The translations under genes and the position numbers were made by a program. From assembly GCA_018389105.1 (NCBI GenBank), contig JACATO010002186.1:4106501-4170500 (forward strand): a DNA stretch of 64,000 nucleotides, given 5' to 3'. This document shows positions 25,268 to 38,752 of this stretch, piece by piece. Numbering within the stretch: position 1 is the stretch's first letter; the number at the start of each line of letters is the position of its first letter. Origin of the DNA: Nautilus pompilius. Lineage: Eukaryota > Mollusca > Cephalopoda > Nautilida > Nautilidae. The notes beneath the pieces were generated by a model. It was not told the origin of the DNA. It worked only from the letters and a program-made list of their open reading frames with translations, and made no database searches.

Positions 25268-28200
25268 TACTTTCCATGTGTTATGCCAAAATAATATAAT
25301 TTTGGAAGTAAATGTCTCAAACAATAAAAGATTTATCTCTTTCTTTATGAACAGTAAAAAAGTTTAAAGTCTTAATAAATAATGTGTTATTTAATTTATA
25401 TTATACATCTAAGTACAAACAGGATTGGCAACTACATAACATAACAGGTGTTTGGGAGCCCAAATCCAACTGTTGAGACCCGGCTCAGTTTGGAAAACAT
25501 CCAATAACATGATTTTTTTCCCTTGCTCTTCTGCACTTGCCAATCCAGGGTTTTTTCCCCAAGTACTCCAATTTTCTTCCACAGAGGGAGGGAGAGAAAT
25601 TCTAGTCAAGATTTTCCATTTCCTGCTCTAGACAAAAGGTTAGGCTCCATTAAGTGCAGAAACTGTGGTAACAATGGCACTATGTAACCACAGGTTTGTA
25701 GACTGTTGATGGTAATGGAAAAAGTACTAATTATAAGTTACATAGTGTCTTTTCAGAAAATATTTATGCCTGCTTTGAAATCATTTGGAACTAAATTTTG
25801 AAATAGTTTGCATTGTATTCATTTATTTAGTTTAAATATTTAATCCTAGAAAAAAACAAACTAAGTCTTTCTCATCAGTCATTACAGCACTGCAATACAG
25901 TAATGACAATAAAAAATGAACTGTCAACCCATGAAGTCCTAAATTATCTAAAATCTTACCCTGAAAATGAGCGGGTGTAATTTAAACACACACAAAGTTA
26001 CGCAAGATATAAAATACAGAGATTTACCTCCCCATCACCTCTTCCTATTTTTGTCTTTGTTATTCATGATTAGCAGTCTACTGTACAATTGTTGAAATAT
26101 TAATACCTTGTTGTCAATGATAGGTTTAATACTAAAATCCTACTCTCCGCATCTAATGTCTCCCCTTTTATTAAAAGCATTTACATACTTTAAAAATTTA
26201 ATTTTTTTTTCCTTATAAACATGTAGCCGAATAGGGAGTGTAAGAAAAAAGAGGAGGAAGATAGTCAGTATAATGTCAGAAGAGTTCTTGGCCGGTTTCA
26301 AAGATAAAATTCTACAGATTTTACCTGACCATAATTGAGTACATAAAGTATTAAATTCATGTCAAATATCATGACAGACAAAACATGTGAAAAGTAACCA
26401 GCATTCAACAACATTTGAACAATGCAAATGATATATGAAATCTGATGATCATTTTTCGTAGTACAAAATTTTTTTTTATTTTAGTAGTTTTCCAAAAATG
26501 ACAAACTTTTTCAAGCCTTTATAAAAATTCAGTGTTTTTCCAGACATTTCACACATCTGGAATTTTCCCTTCCATATCCAATGATAAGTGTAATGTATAC
26601 ACCTATGTACGAATATATGGTTGTTTAAATGTTCGTTGCACGCCACAGCTTTTTTTATGATCCATACATCCACCATGTTATTTAACAGAAAACTCTTTTA
26701 TAAGTTACATTACAGTTACAGTAAATCTGCTCCATTTCTCTTAGCACTCTCAACAATTTCAATAAAAACTGTCAAAAGAAAATTTTTATTACTCTGGAAA
26801 TTCTAATTTATAACAAAACAAATTTTTTTAAATACTGCAATCAGTAAAGCTAATAGCAGGTGTCAAATGATATCATCTGGGTCAACATAGTTTCATCCTG
26901 CTGAATTTGGACACAAGGGAGATATTTTACTTCAAGAAAAATAAAATGTGGACAAATTATAATTGACTAAATTCTGTTTTAAATTGTGTTCAGGCTTTAA
27001 AAGACATCTATTGCCCACCATGAAGGTTCAAAAATGATATCTGGTTGGATTCTATCCTTGCGTATTTACCCTATCAACACAATTATTGGGGTTAAGAGAA
27101 AAAAAAAAAATTGGCTGCCTTAAGTAAATCCTCTCACAGTTTAAGGACTGCTTCCTGCCTCTTGACCTTGCCAAGCAGAGACATCTCTGGACTTGTCAGA
27201 GTCTACATCTTACTGTTATGGTTATAAAGTTCAGGAGTATACTGAACTTTTGTTTAAAATAGTCTTTGTAATTTAGTAGACATAAAGGGGAATATCATCA
27301 TTTAAATAATCACATTCTAGAAAAAGCTAGCTGCAATTTGATGGAACAGTGAATTTCTAATTGTGTGTGTGCTGTTTTGTAAAAGTTTATCAATGGTGTA
27401 CAGATTTCCCTGTAGATTGGACATAGCATTAAATGTTAATGTTTATTTAAAAAACAAATTTATTGCTTTACTAAAACAATTTTCTTTTATGGATACGAAA
27501 GCCTTTTATAAAAACAAGCATTAAAAATATTAAGTACTAAAAACAAAGTAAAATCCATAAAAATGCCAGCTGCACCAGCTAAACGAAGAAAGCCATCCTA
27601 GCAGACAGTCCCAGGGTTGGACATTGAAAAAGAATCACAAGTCATGATTTCAGCACAAAGAACCTGAAACTGAACAGCAACATTTCCAACTTTACATATA
27701 TACTCACTGAGAAATATAGCATACTTTATCCATATTTGGATGATTTTCTCAAGCAATGTTACTAAATGTGAAACAGGATCTTGTTTCAACAAACTCAGTA
27801 TAAATAAATCAATGGATAAAGAACACTGTTGCAAGATATGATGCTAAAATATCTCATTTGTCAGACAAAAATCAACATAATTAGTTTCTTCTGTGTGTCT
27901 TTCAAAAGGTGAAGATGTTATTTCAGTGCACAGTAGTAAAGTTACTAAGTGCAAACAATCTTGTAGACACTTAAATTTATGATGTTTGTGTATCTGAAGT
28001 CTAAAAACACAACCACATTGCAAAAAAGATCAATTAAATAATCAGATAAGCATGATTGATATTAAACAAGCTGAAAATCTACCTTCTAAACCTATAAATA
28101 AATCTGTTGGTGATTTTAAAAAATAATAAATTGGGAGGATATCATGGAACCATAAAAAAAATGTTTTTTAACTCCTAAAAATGTGCACACTATCTCATTT

Positions 28201-28961
28201 CTCAAAAAACTGCACATTCCAGGTTCAAATCAAAACTTACTTCATCAGAAAGTTAAGTTATATTTCAATATTTTGCTAAATGAATCCCTCTTCCTCCAAC
28301 CAAAGAAATAAATATTAATATACGGAATTCATTCATTTTATGACATACAGCCATTTAACACTTTCACTCAAGTGCATTTTTGCATTTAAGAACAAAGCCT
28401 TCAAAGGAAGAATTAAAACTACAGTGTTTCTCCCAACACCAGGGTGCAACAATATTGCATTTTTCTGACTAAAAAGCACAGCTTTTTTTCTCCTTGTTAG
28501 AAATAAAATATGCAGCTGATAGAAACAAGCACTTTATTTGTTGTTTCTCAAGAAATCAAAAGAAATAGTAACAAATCAAAGGACATAATTCACTAATACC
28601 ATGACAGTTTCTGCTCCTGTTTAGTTTGGGGATTTGAATAGTTGATGTATGAACTGAACATCTTTTAAAAATTTTTTGCCATTACCACAAACTGGAGTTT
28701 GCTGCTTTATTTCATTCGGATGCTGAAAATGAAGACCTTTTTAGATTTTCCCCTGATGATCCTTGAATGGATATAGCAATTATCTTCATGAAAAAAGAAC
28801 TGAATTTTTAAAAGATTTTCATATATGGTAACCATACAGAAATTTCCATACTTTTGTAGTATTTTTGTCATATTAATGTACATAATAAAAATAATGTAAA
28901 TAAAACTGATACCTATTTTGTTCTTATGATAGGCAACCTATTTGTTCACAGCACACATAGT

Positions 28962-29170
28962 TAGTTACACTATATAATACCTTATTTATAAGACACAAGA
29001 ATACAAAAGTTTTAAGGTCAACTTATATACTGATGTACAGTTGTAAACAATCTTCTTGCCACCATAGTTATAGTTACACCATAAAATACCTTATTTATAG
29101 GATATGAGGATAAAAATGGTACATTTTAAGGTCTGCATTTTACAAACTGATAGATCAGAATCACAAAAAT
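28962..29170. repeat. Diverged tandem duplication, about 105-bp period
   Basis: tagttacactatataatacc at 28,962 recurs as tagttacaccataaaatacc at 29,067, followed in both by ttatttata, a run of purines, ttttaaggtc and actgat. The copies differ at many positions, so the event is old. The right edge is approximate. Confidence 0.7.
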
Positions 29171-32100
29171 AGAGTTAACTTTTGTTTCGATATATATAAA
29201 GGTTTATCCAAAATGTATGAGAGACATACAGACAGATTATTACATAAGTATTTACAAATAGTTTTTTTTTTTAAGTAGTGTGAGCTTTTAGAGCAAGGTA
29301 ATCAACTACATCCATTAAGTAGGTTTAAAAATATATAATATATACATTTTGAAATTTAAATAGAAGTATCAAAATGCATAACATTTTTTAAAAAATTTTG
29401 AAATGCTAACTTGAGAAGGCAATCATTGATATCTATTTTACAATTTAAAAATACCCTTGCTCTACCTGGCTTTAGCAAAATTTCCATTTAAACAAAAGTA
29501 TCAGTATTAATAATTTCTTCAACATAATCTTTTACTTATCAACTGTACTGACTAATATGACCTTTAAAGTATTTTAAATGTTAGTATATTATGTAATTCG
29601 TGCAAGTGGTTCTTCACTAAAATGAGCCCTCTCCAGATTAAAAATCCTCCAAAGTGAACTTTTAGTTCTGAGTATATATATAACTAATGAAATTCACATA
29701 CACAAAACTGTATAAGTTTAATTTTGGATAGTACTAGGGGTCAAACAACTGCAGTTTTACTGTAACCATTTCCAAAGGTTTTGAGTGGTTACACACTTTT
29801 TATTTATAACTATTTTCCATTTTACCATGAATTGTGAACAACAGAAATTTCTTCTCAAAAATTAAGGTGGAGCTCAGCATTTCAGTTATCAATACTTGCA
29901 AACAACAAATCAAAAACCTAAAGGTAAAGTTAAAAATATGAAAAACCAGAATTCATGATGCATAAAATAGTAATGCTAGATATTTGCTAGAATTTGGCAT
30001 GATCTCAATATGTCATTTGCATTCCAAAAAAATAAATCAATTCATAAATCAAGACTGGTAAAAACAATTTAATACAGTAGTATGTCTGTTTACTTTAGTT
30101 AAGTTAAAGCCTACTATGGCTTACATAAGGCTCTCAGACTAAGAAATGCCCAAGAGTATAATTTTTTTAATGGGCTAAAAACACCACTAGTAATGAATGA
30201 CTAAGGGAACAATTTGTCCCATACACTTATAATTTTATTGCTAAAGAAATATTCTTAACACCTAACCATGAAGACAGCTTGGCCAATTTTTATTTGTCCA
30301 CTAGCTAAAAAGTTCTGTCTATAAACTCAAAAAATTTGTAATCAGTTAAATTACAATTAGTTTATTATAGTTTTTATCTATTGCTAATAAAGTTTTTACA
30401 TTTATGTTTTTTCGGATTCTTATAAAAAAATTTTTTTTTAAACTTAATCTATAGTACATATTGTTAACTTGTTCATTTATTTAAAGCTGAATGGGCAAAA
30501 GGAATCTTGGTCCTGTATTTCTCTCTCTCTATAGCTAGGATTGCTTTTTTAAAAAGTAGGAAAAGTCTAGAGGCCCATAAAGATTATATCATAAGTTTAA
30601 TTAATTCAGGCCTCAAATTTTTTATTTATCACTTTTTCCATTTATATACACAGTATAATACCTGGAAGAATTTTAGTCAAAGCAAATAGCTTGGTATACC
30701 CATTGAAAATAAAATAAAAATTAAACTGTTTACACCAATGAGATTTTATTCACACAGTAATGAGAACCACCAGCCAGCAAACGCATTGTGTTAAGTTTCT
30801 AGAGAATGTGCCAGATGATAAGGACCAGGTCCTTGCCAGGTCATGTCCTGAACATTAATTATGTCCAGTAGTAAACAAGGACTCTGCTAGTCCAATCAGA
30901 AAGTGGCCAGCATCACCAGTTACATGATACAATACTTCAGTGTATGGTCTAAAAGTCTAGTAGTCAAAGATGGTGAGAGAAAAAGAAAGTAATTATGCTA
31001 TCTCAATAGCTCAGCTTCAATGTAACAAATGTATTCAGACAAAAGCACCATCAGGAAATTGTGAACCCTATCTGCACTTAGGAGTAGAACAATACATTAA
31101 ATTTTCTTTTTTCCAATGAATTAAAAACTAAATATTTACAATAAATAAAAATTAAATAGAATTTTTAAATAACATGAAAAATCAATCCCAGTAAATAATC
31201 ATAATTATTCTGGATCTCAAGAATAAAATATATAGCAACAAGTGTTATACTAAGAAAAATAAAAAATGTGCAGTTCCAGTTACAAAAATATAGATAGTAG
31301 TGATGAGAATTCCTTGCGACTCTGAAACTAGACAACTGATTCATTCAAACTAACAAATGGTAAAATAAAATATTTTTATTTCACTTTTAGATAGAATTGG
31401 TTGAAACTTGTTTAAAATGAAAACTAGGTATCCAATGACAAAAAAAAAAAAAAACCACTGATCTTGAGCTTCATGAGACAAGAGTTATTTCCTGCTTTTA
31501 AAATATAAATATTTTATAATTTTTTGTAAAGAATGACTACCCTGCCCACTCTATTGTATTATTACACTACTAGAGAGCCACCTGCATTTTCAAATCACAG
31601 TGCCACCTAAAAAAACTATACAGCTGAACAAAGCTAATACTTTTTATTCACTAAGCATAGAATTAAATCATGTAATAATACCAAATAATTTTTTTCTAGT
31701 TTTTTTTAAATATTGCATTTCCAGCCTCACCATGTGGTTTCATGCAAAACAAACCACCACCTGTGCTATAATCTTTGCACATCTTATGTTGTTTTAAAAT
31801 TATTTTAAAATATAACTTTAGTATAAAATTTTCTTTCATTTTTTAAAACATTAATTCAAAGTAGTTATCAATAATTAGAAAGTAATGATTGTAGTACACT
31901 AATTTGTTCAAATCACTTTAGTAGGCTGTTTTATTTAAAAACTATAAAATTCATGAACAAACAAAAAAGGAACATCTTGAATGTTCAATATTCAGAATTT
32001 TCTATTTGATTCTAAAAGCTAATTTTATATTATGTAATAATTATATACAAAAATTACATGTAAAATTAATTAAATATATATATATATATTCTATAATAGT

Positions 32101-32416
32101 TACATTTTTTGTTGTTTTTCCTTTAAATCATTCTCAAAACATCCTATAAGTAGCAGTCAGTATAAATGCTAATAGCTACGGGATATGCCACAAAACACTT
32201 CACAGTTTGAACTTTACAAATCTTTGGCTGATTTTGTAAAATGAACTTTCAGAAAACTCAGTGGTGCATCAATTTATGGAGTCAGTGAGTCAGAAAATGC
32301 ACAGCAAACAGTTTAAAAGTAGCTGCTCTGTTTGAATCTTTTTCAGATAATTACCAAAGTTAATACCCAATATAATACAAATATGGTGACAAGGACTGTG
32401 TAATATAATTTACTTA

Positions 32417-32842
32417 GTGTTGAAGCATTTAGGACTTTGCCATAAAACAACAAAGAAGAAAAATTTGTTTCCCCATCAGAAAAAAATGTTTATGGTTGTT
32501 TTACCATCACAAGTACATCTGTCTAAAAAAGAGAATCAAGATGGTAAGGTTCATTGGAAGGATTGGCAAGTTCTCAGCAGAAAGACATTAAGCTTGCATG
32601 TTGAGTGCATGGAGATGTTTTTCTCTACACACTATATAGTAAAGCAAGAGGGAGATTTTAAAGAAGGCAAGCACAAAGTCAGAGACAAAAAACATGCAAT
32701 CTTCCTAACAGAGGTAGTAGGAACTGGGGATATATTTGACATTCAGCAATTTTTTAGTGCCAGCAAATCAGACACTGCACTGAGATATCATACAAGTGTT
32801 GGAAAGACATTTCAATCCACCACTTATTGTTTTAATTTTTGA
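32417..32842 (+). other. Unassigned 141-codon open frame
   Basis: Long for such AT-rich DNA and of ordinary amino-acid composition (KQEGDFKEGKHKVRDKKHAI, DIFDIQQFFSASKSDTALRY). There is no recognised domain, no signal peptide, and it lies antisense in the presumed TRIT1 intron 3. It may be a TE fragment or chance. Confidence 0.2.
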
Positions 32843-33392
32843 ACAAGAAACCAAAAAGCAGACAAATCACTTAGTGAGTACATTCTAGTGCTAAAAAAAT
32901 TCTTAATTCATTCTAACTATGATGACTTTTAAAACAGGTTCACGTGTGGTCCCAACAAAACTCAGATTCAAAACAAACTGTTAAATACAGCAGATTTAAT
33001 GTTGAAACATGCCTTCAGATAGCAACTGCAAAGAAAATGGCTAACAGAAATATCAGGGAATTTCATCTAGTCAATCAGAAAAGGTAGTTTTAGCAGCATT
33101 AACAAACCACGCCAAAGATATTACAAAATGTTACATGTTTAATGGTGAACATTTAGCTCGTACATTTTAAGTTCAATAAAGCAAAGTGTTTAAAATATGA
33201 AAAGATGGTACACATCAGCTAAGCCTGCAAAAGCAACAAACAAGACAGTTAACCCCAAGTCAAAAACAAAAAAAAAATCAACACAATAATGTATAGTAGT
33301 GTCACCGGCACTCTACCCCTCCAAAAAAGTACAGTCAGCTAGCTAGCAAGAGTAGAAGGGACAGCAAAGCTCGTGATTTCAAGTGTTAGGTA

Positions 33393-33424
33393 AGAGAGAG
33401 AGAGGGAGAGAGAGAGAGAGAGAG
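33393..33424. repeat. GA dinucleotide microsatellite
   Basis: An AG/GA run of about 32 bases with one GGG interruption, within the presumed TRIT1 intron 3. Confidence 0.93.
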
Positions 33425-34047
33425 AACTTTACTTGAGTAAACTTTTCAATGTTTCAACAATAAAGAATACATCCAGTCATAACACAGTAAGGTATTTTGT
33501 TAAATTACTTGCCAAAAAAAGCAAAACTTGATAAACTGTTAGAAAAGCACAAGGTATTGTTCAAGAACTCTACTTTGGTGGAAATTTAAATTTCTTTATT
33601 AAAGTCTCAAAAAAGTTTAAATATTATTCATACGAATATAATTTAATCACAAACACAAAATACAGTAATACACCACTAAAATCATTCTTTTTGTTTTCAA
33701 ATTTTCAGATTTTAAAAATAAAATAATATTTGGCCACTGTACACTAAAGAAAATAAATTCAATTTCCAATAGAATTCATACACACATCTGCTAATGAGTT
33801 AATTTAGTCAAAAATTATTCCTCCCAAAATCATTCATCATCAAACTCCAGAGGAATTTCAGAAATACCAATCTCTGGTATTCCTCAGAAGGATAACTATA
33901 ACTGATTAAAACTATTGAAAAACAATATCAACCATGATTGGTTCAAAATAGTTCAGATATAAGATAACTCCTTGGGCAGGGGTAATACAAGTGATTGGCT
34001 AACAATAATGAATTATAAAGTAGGTGTGAAAAAAGCTAAAATCTTAC

Positions 34048-34146
34048 CTCTTTTTGAATCAAAAAGTTCCAGAGTAGTGCTTCAATGTAGTAGTTAGTTC
34101 CTCCAACAATGATTGGAAGTTTTCCTTTATCTTGAAGCTGATTAAT
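34048..34146 (-). CDS. TRIT1: tRNA dimethylallyltransferase (TRIT1), exon 3
   Basis: Residues 90-122 (33 codons), phase 0 at both ends. Acceptor gatatctcag|ATTAAT; donor AAAGAG|gtaaga, a strong consensus. LPIIVGGTNYYIEALLW carries the GGTxYY motif that lines the substrate channel in MiaA-type prenyltransferases. Only about a quarter of a normal TRIT1 (about 460 residues in human) is thus in view. The rest of the catalytic domain, the tRNA-binding region and the C-terminal zinc finger were not found in 1-34,047 by eye. Confidence 0.94.
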
Positions 34147-36076
34147 CTGAGATATCGTTAAGGAAAATGCATAAAAAAACAGCAATCCATAATATAAAAA
34201 GCATTTAGGCAAGTAATAAAAAAATTATGTACAATAAGTTTAACTCTTTCCCTGCAAAAGTCAGAGATCACTGATGTATCATAGTTTTGTGATACTCAAT
34301 AGACGGTGGGTCAGTAGCACTGGACATTGTTAGTTTAAACATTGGTTAATGTCCTTGAGGGAATTCTGAATAAAATGGAGTGAATCTGCTCATGGAAATG
34401 ATGTAAAAAACTTTGGCAGGGAAAGATTAAAGAAAATAGATTAGTCATCAATTGATAGAAATCAATTTGATACTGAAATATCTTGAAGCAAAAACCAAAT
34501 GGTAGCAAATTTGCTTATCAAAACTTCTGAAGGCTGGAGAATACAAATGTTTAGGTAGTTTATAAAAGCAATTTGTTTTTGTTTTGTCATTATGCAAAGA
34601 CAGATAACTATAAGTATTTCATTTGTTCATAGATGGTGCATTCAGAAGTTCACTATTGTCCCAGAATGTCACCATGTAATATTTATGAAGGGAAATGTGC
34701 AATGTCTGTGACATGGCTAAACAGAAAAAGGTTGTCAAATCTATATTAACCATTCTGATATAACCATAACACAAGTATGTCCCATACAAATGTAGTATTT
34801 GTTTGAACACTTCATCAAATTAAGCTGGTACACTGGACTCAGTGACTATTCTATAGCAGACTGCCTATAGCACATGCTCAGGACTGCAAATCTTCTTTTA
34901 GAAATGTCAGTCTTAAATTTTTGCTACATTTTACTTACTATTACTACTACTACTATAAAAAAGTATCTCATTTAGCATCTATGCTAAGCATCATAAAAAC
35001 AAAATCTTGATTTCAAATTCTTTGTAGAGCAGCTTTTCTTTTTTATTTTCAAATGTAACTTAAAGAAAATTTTTTTAAAAAAATTCTAACCAAAACTCTC
35101 CCATCCTAATTTTCAGTACTTTTGTATTGCTTTCAATCTGACTTCCTGCTCTCAAGTTTTTGGAAGTCACACTGGTACTGTAATACTGCCCCTAAGTAAA
35201 TTAAGTATAGTCAGTTTATATAAATCATATTAGACAACAATATTTTATTGGCTGCTCTGTATAAAGGATGCAATGCTTGAGAAAATACCATACTGGTTTG
35301 AAAGTAATGATTTTACTTTCTATGGCTGGTATGTTCTTTCTCAGATAACTAATGTTTACAGCAAATGAATGATCTTGTGTATCTATGTGAATCTTAAGAC
35401 GTTTAATTCCACTGCAATTTTTTTAAAAATTGTTACGAAATTTCCAGTATTGCCTGCCTTATACTTTGACTTCCAGGTCAAAGGTCATGATAATAAAAAA
35501 AACCTACTCTTAGGTCATTTTTGCTAAAGGCAGAATCTGATCAAATCACAAGTAACAGATTGGTGTTATTGCTGGATCTGAAGCCCTGTGAAAAAATCTT
35601 TTCTCTCCCTAAACACCCAAAATAAAAACAAAGGTGGGACAGAAATTAATATGGTAATTTTTCTCTTTTACTTTATGATTTTTAATAGTCAAATGTGACT
35701 GAACTACTTATCAGATTCTAAAATATTTAGAATTTATTCTTTTATTGTATCTTATTAAAGTATTAAAAAATAATCACTTATCCACTTTTGAGTGGAGATT
35801 TTTAGAAAATTAGGTTTCCGATTTCTTATCAATACAGAGAATTCACTGTGGACAAAAACTTTTTTTCTTTTTAAAAGACAATGCATTTTTCTGTCATAAA
35901 ACTTATTTTCATCATTCATTAGCTTATCTTATAAATTTAAAATTGTTTGTCAAAACATCTACTAGTTTCATGTCCTGCTTATTTTTCTCTATCATTGACT
36001 GACATCACCTCAAAGACTCTTCCTAAAGGACCTAAAAGAAAGTTCAACAAAAAAGGCAGTCAAGCTGCTACATATA

Positions 36077-37592
36077 AAGGTGCATCACAAAAAAATTAGA
36101 ATATCATGGAAGAGTTCAATATTTTTTGTCAGTTATTTCAGAAAGTGAAAATTGTATATATTCCAGAATCATTACATGTAAACTAAAATGTTTCAAGCAT
36201 TTTTTAATTTTAATTTTGATAATTACGGCCTACAGATCAAAAAATAGAAAAAACGTATCTCAAAATATTAGAATATTCCATTTCGAGTTTGAGTAACTCA
36301 CTATTTACGCAGTATAAATACCACGAATCTCTCAGTCTGGTTCAGTACACACAACCACAATCATGGGGAAGACTGCTGACTTGACAGTTGTCCAGAAGAC
36401 ACTCATTGACACCCTCCACAAGGAGGGTAAGCCACAGGAGGTCATTGCTGAAAGGGCTGGCTGTTCGCAGAGTGCTGTATCAAAGCATATTCATGGAAAG
36501 TTGACTGGAAGGGAAAAGTGTGGTAGGAAAAGGTGCACAAGCAAGAAGGGATGACCGCAGCCTTGAGAGGATTGTCAAGCAAAACCGATTCAAGAACTTG
36601 GGGGAGCTTCACAAGGATTGAACTAAGGCTGGAGTCAGTGCATCGAGAGCCATCACACACAGACGTGTCCAGGAAATGGGCTACAAGTGTCGCATTCCTA
36701 GTGTCAAGCCACTCCTGAACCAGAGACAACGTCAGAAGCGTCTTACCTGGGCTAAGGAGAAAAAGACCTGGACAGTTGCTCAGTGGTCCAAAGTACTCTT
36801 TTCAGATGAAAGTAAATTTTGCATTTCATTTGGAAATCAAGGTCCCACAGTCTGGAGGAATAGTGAAGGGGCACAGAATCCAAGTTGCTTGAAGTCCAGC
36901 GTGAAGTTTTCAGTCGGTGATGAGTTGGGGTGCCATGTCATCTGCTGGTGTTGGTCCACTGTGTTTTATCAAGTCCAAAGTCAACGCAGATGTCTACCAG
37001 GAGATTTTAGAATACTTCATGCTTCCATCTGCTGACAAGCTTTATGGAAATGCTGATTTCCTTTTCCAACAGGACTTGGCACCTGCCCCAGTGCCAAAAC
37101 TACTAGTAACTGGTTTGCTGGCCATGGTATTACTGTGCTTGATTGGCCAGCCAACTCGCCTGACCTGAACCCCATAGAGAATCTATGGGGTATTGTCAAG
37201 AGGAAGATGAGAGGCACCAGATCCAACAATACAGACAAGCTGAAGGCTGCTCGCTATCAAAGCAACCTGGGCTTCCATAACACCTCAGCAGTGTCTCATG
37301 CAAAAGGAGCCCCCACCAAGTATTGAGTGCATAAACGAACATACTTTTAAGAAGTTTGACATTCCTATACTATAAATTCTTTTTTTTTTTATTGATCATA
37401 TGAAATATTCTAATATTTTGAGATAGTGGATTTTTGATTTTCATGAGCTGTAAGCCGTAATCATCAAAATTAAAACAAAAAAGGCTTGAAATATTTTATT
37501 GTGTGTGTAATGAATCTAGAATATATGAAAGTTTTAAATTACGGGAAAAAATGAACTCTTCAACAATATTCTAATTTTTTGAGATGCACCTG
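36077..37592 (+). mobile_element. Tc1-like transposon, nearly full length
   Basis: A 1,516-bp element between TA dinucleotides with tips aaggtgcatcacaaaaaaat (left) and caggtgcatctcaaaaaatt (inverted right). Inner inverted repeats around 36,235-36,290 and 37,400-37,455 (caaaatattagaatat) show the long IR/DR type of terminus. The plus-strand transposase is split by frameshifts into 36,363-36,554 (start MGKTADLTVVQK, first HTH), 36,676-37,035 (MGYKCRIPSVKPLLNQ, VLFSDESKF with the first Asp), 36,917-37,168 (FLFQQDLAPAP with the second Asp) and 37,135-37,326 (SPDLNPIENLWGIVKRKMRG with the Glu). All three DD34E residues survive, but the reading frame does not. Confidence 0.93.
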
Positions 37593-37610
37593 TACACACA
37601 CATACATATA

Positions 37611-38752
37611 CAAGGTTGGTCGAAAAAGAAACCAAACTTTTTATAAAACAAATTTATCGCTTTACTTACAATTTAATCAGATTTGTCTCCTTCAAAATAG
37701 TTCTCTCCACTGTCAATACACCGTTCTTGCAGCGAATTTTCTTTGATCTTTTTATTGTCTGAAATCAGTGACCTTTCGGGGTGGATTTCAACTTTGAGAA
37801 CAAAACAAAGTCCACAGGGGCCAAATCCGGAGAGTAAGGCAGCTGGGGGATGAGAGTCGTCTGGTGCTTTGCCAAAAAGTCACAGATAAGGAATGACACA
37901 CGAGCAGGTGCGTTGTGGTGGTGCAGCATCCAGGTTTTGTTTTTCCATTCCTCAGGCCTCCTCCTTCGCACTGCTTCTCTCTGACCACTTGGAACAAACT
38001 CATGATGAACGACGCTTTTCCAATCAAAAAAGGTGATCAACATCTCCTTCACATTTGAGCGACCTTGATGTGCTTTCTTTGGTCGTGGTGACGATGATCC
38101 AACCCACTGCGACAACTGTCTTTTTGTTTCCATATCAAAGCCATACACCCACATTTCGTCACCTGTTATGACACTTTTCAGAAAGCTTTCATCAGCATTC
38201 GAACAGTCAAAGAGCTTCAGACTGACTTGACTCGGTTCTTTTTTCATTCATCTGTCAGCAGATGTGGCTACACGATGCATGTTCAATTTTTCTTTTAAAA
38301 TCATGTAGCATGAACTTTTACAGATGCCTATTGCTTTGGAAACTTCACGGATCACAGCACGCACTTTCTCAATGTGATCGTCATCCGTTGTCATGAAAGG
38401 TCATCCAGATTTGGGATTGTCTTCAGTAGATGTTCTTCCAGATTTTAAATGCTGGTACCACTTGTGACATTGCGTACGGCTCAAAAAATCCTCCCCATAG
38501 GCCTGTTGCAACATTAGAAAAGTCTATGTACAGGTTTTTCTCAATTTGAAACAATTTCACAGATCCTTCATTGTTCAACTTGCGACAAATCGCCAAGTGC
38601 ACTAAATATACTTTCATTCTAGTGTGTGTAGATCGATTACTAACTGACATGGTGTGATGTGGCCATTATTAGACTGAAGGTCAAGGTCACCCGTTGCGCC
38701 GGCTGGTTGGCATGCTGTTTTAAAAGTTTGGTTTCTTTTTGAACAAACCTCG
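37611..38752 (-). mobile_element. Mariner (Mos-type) element, inactive
   Basis: A 1,142-bp element flanked by TA, inverted repeats caaggttggtcgaaaaagaa (left) and cgaggtttgttcaaaaagaa (inverted right). On the minus strand MSVSNRSTHTRMKV (start at 38,650) opens the transposase; a 160-codon frame at 37,765-38,247 covers LFDCSNADESFLKSVITGDE, QWVGSSSPRPKKAHQGRSNV and MLITFFDWKSVVHHEFVPSG. The second catalytic Asp is lost: HHHNAPARVSF replaces HHDNAPAHASF. There is a deletion after HEFVPSGQ, another before the C-terminal ERCIDSGENYFEGDKSD (about 37,680-37,730), and several frame breaks. It cannot encode an active enzyme. Confidence 0.93.

Larger units (their letters stand above)
25270..34047. other. 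Probable TRIT1 intron 3, AT-rich
   Basis: Contains the 105-bp tandem duplication and the GA microsatellite. A 66-codon minus frame at 25,412-25,609 (ENWSTWGKNPGLASAEEQGK) and a 141-codon plus frame at 32,417-32,842 stand out but match nothing I know. No exon for the continuation of TRIT1 was recognised. Confidence 0.45.

Noticed and set aside
28210-28240. ggttcaaatc, resembling a tRNA or SINE B box
   Set aside because: No A box at the right spacing and no cloverleaf can be drawn.
28680-28740. Minus-strand HPNEIKQQTP after a good acceptor, looking like the LHPxxxRK motif of TRIT1
   Set aside because: Only HPN matches; the following residues do not fit the family and the frame ends after about 33 codons.
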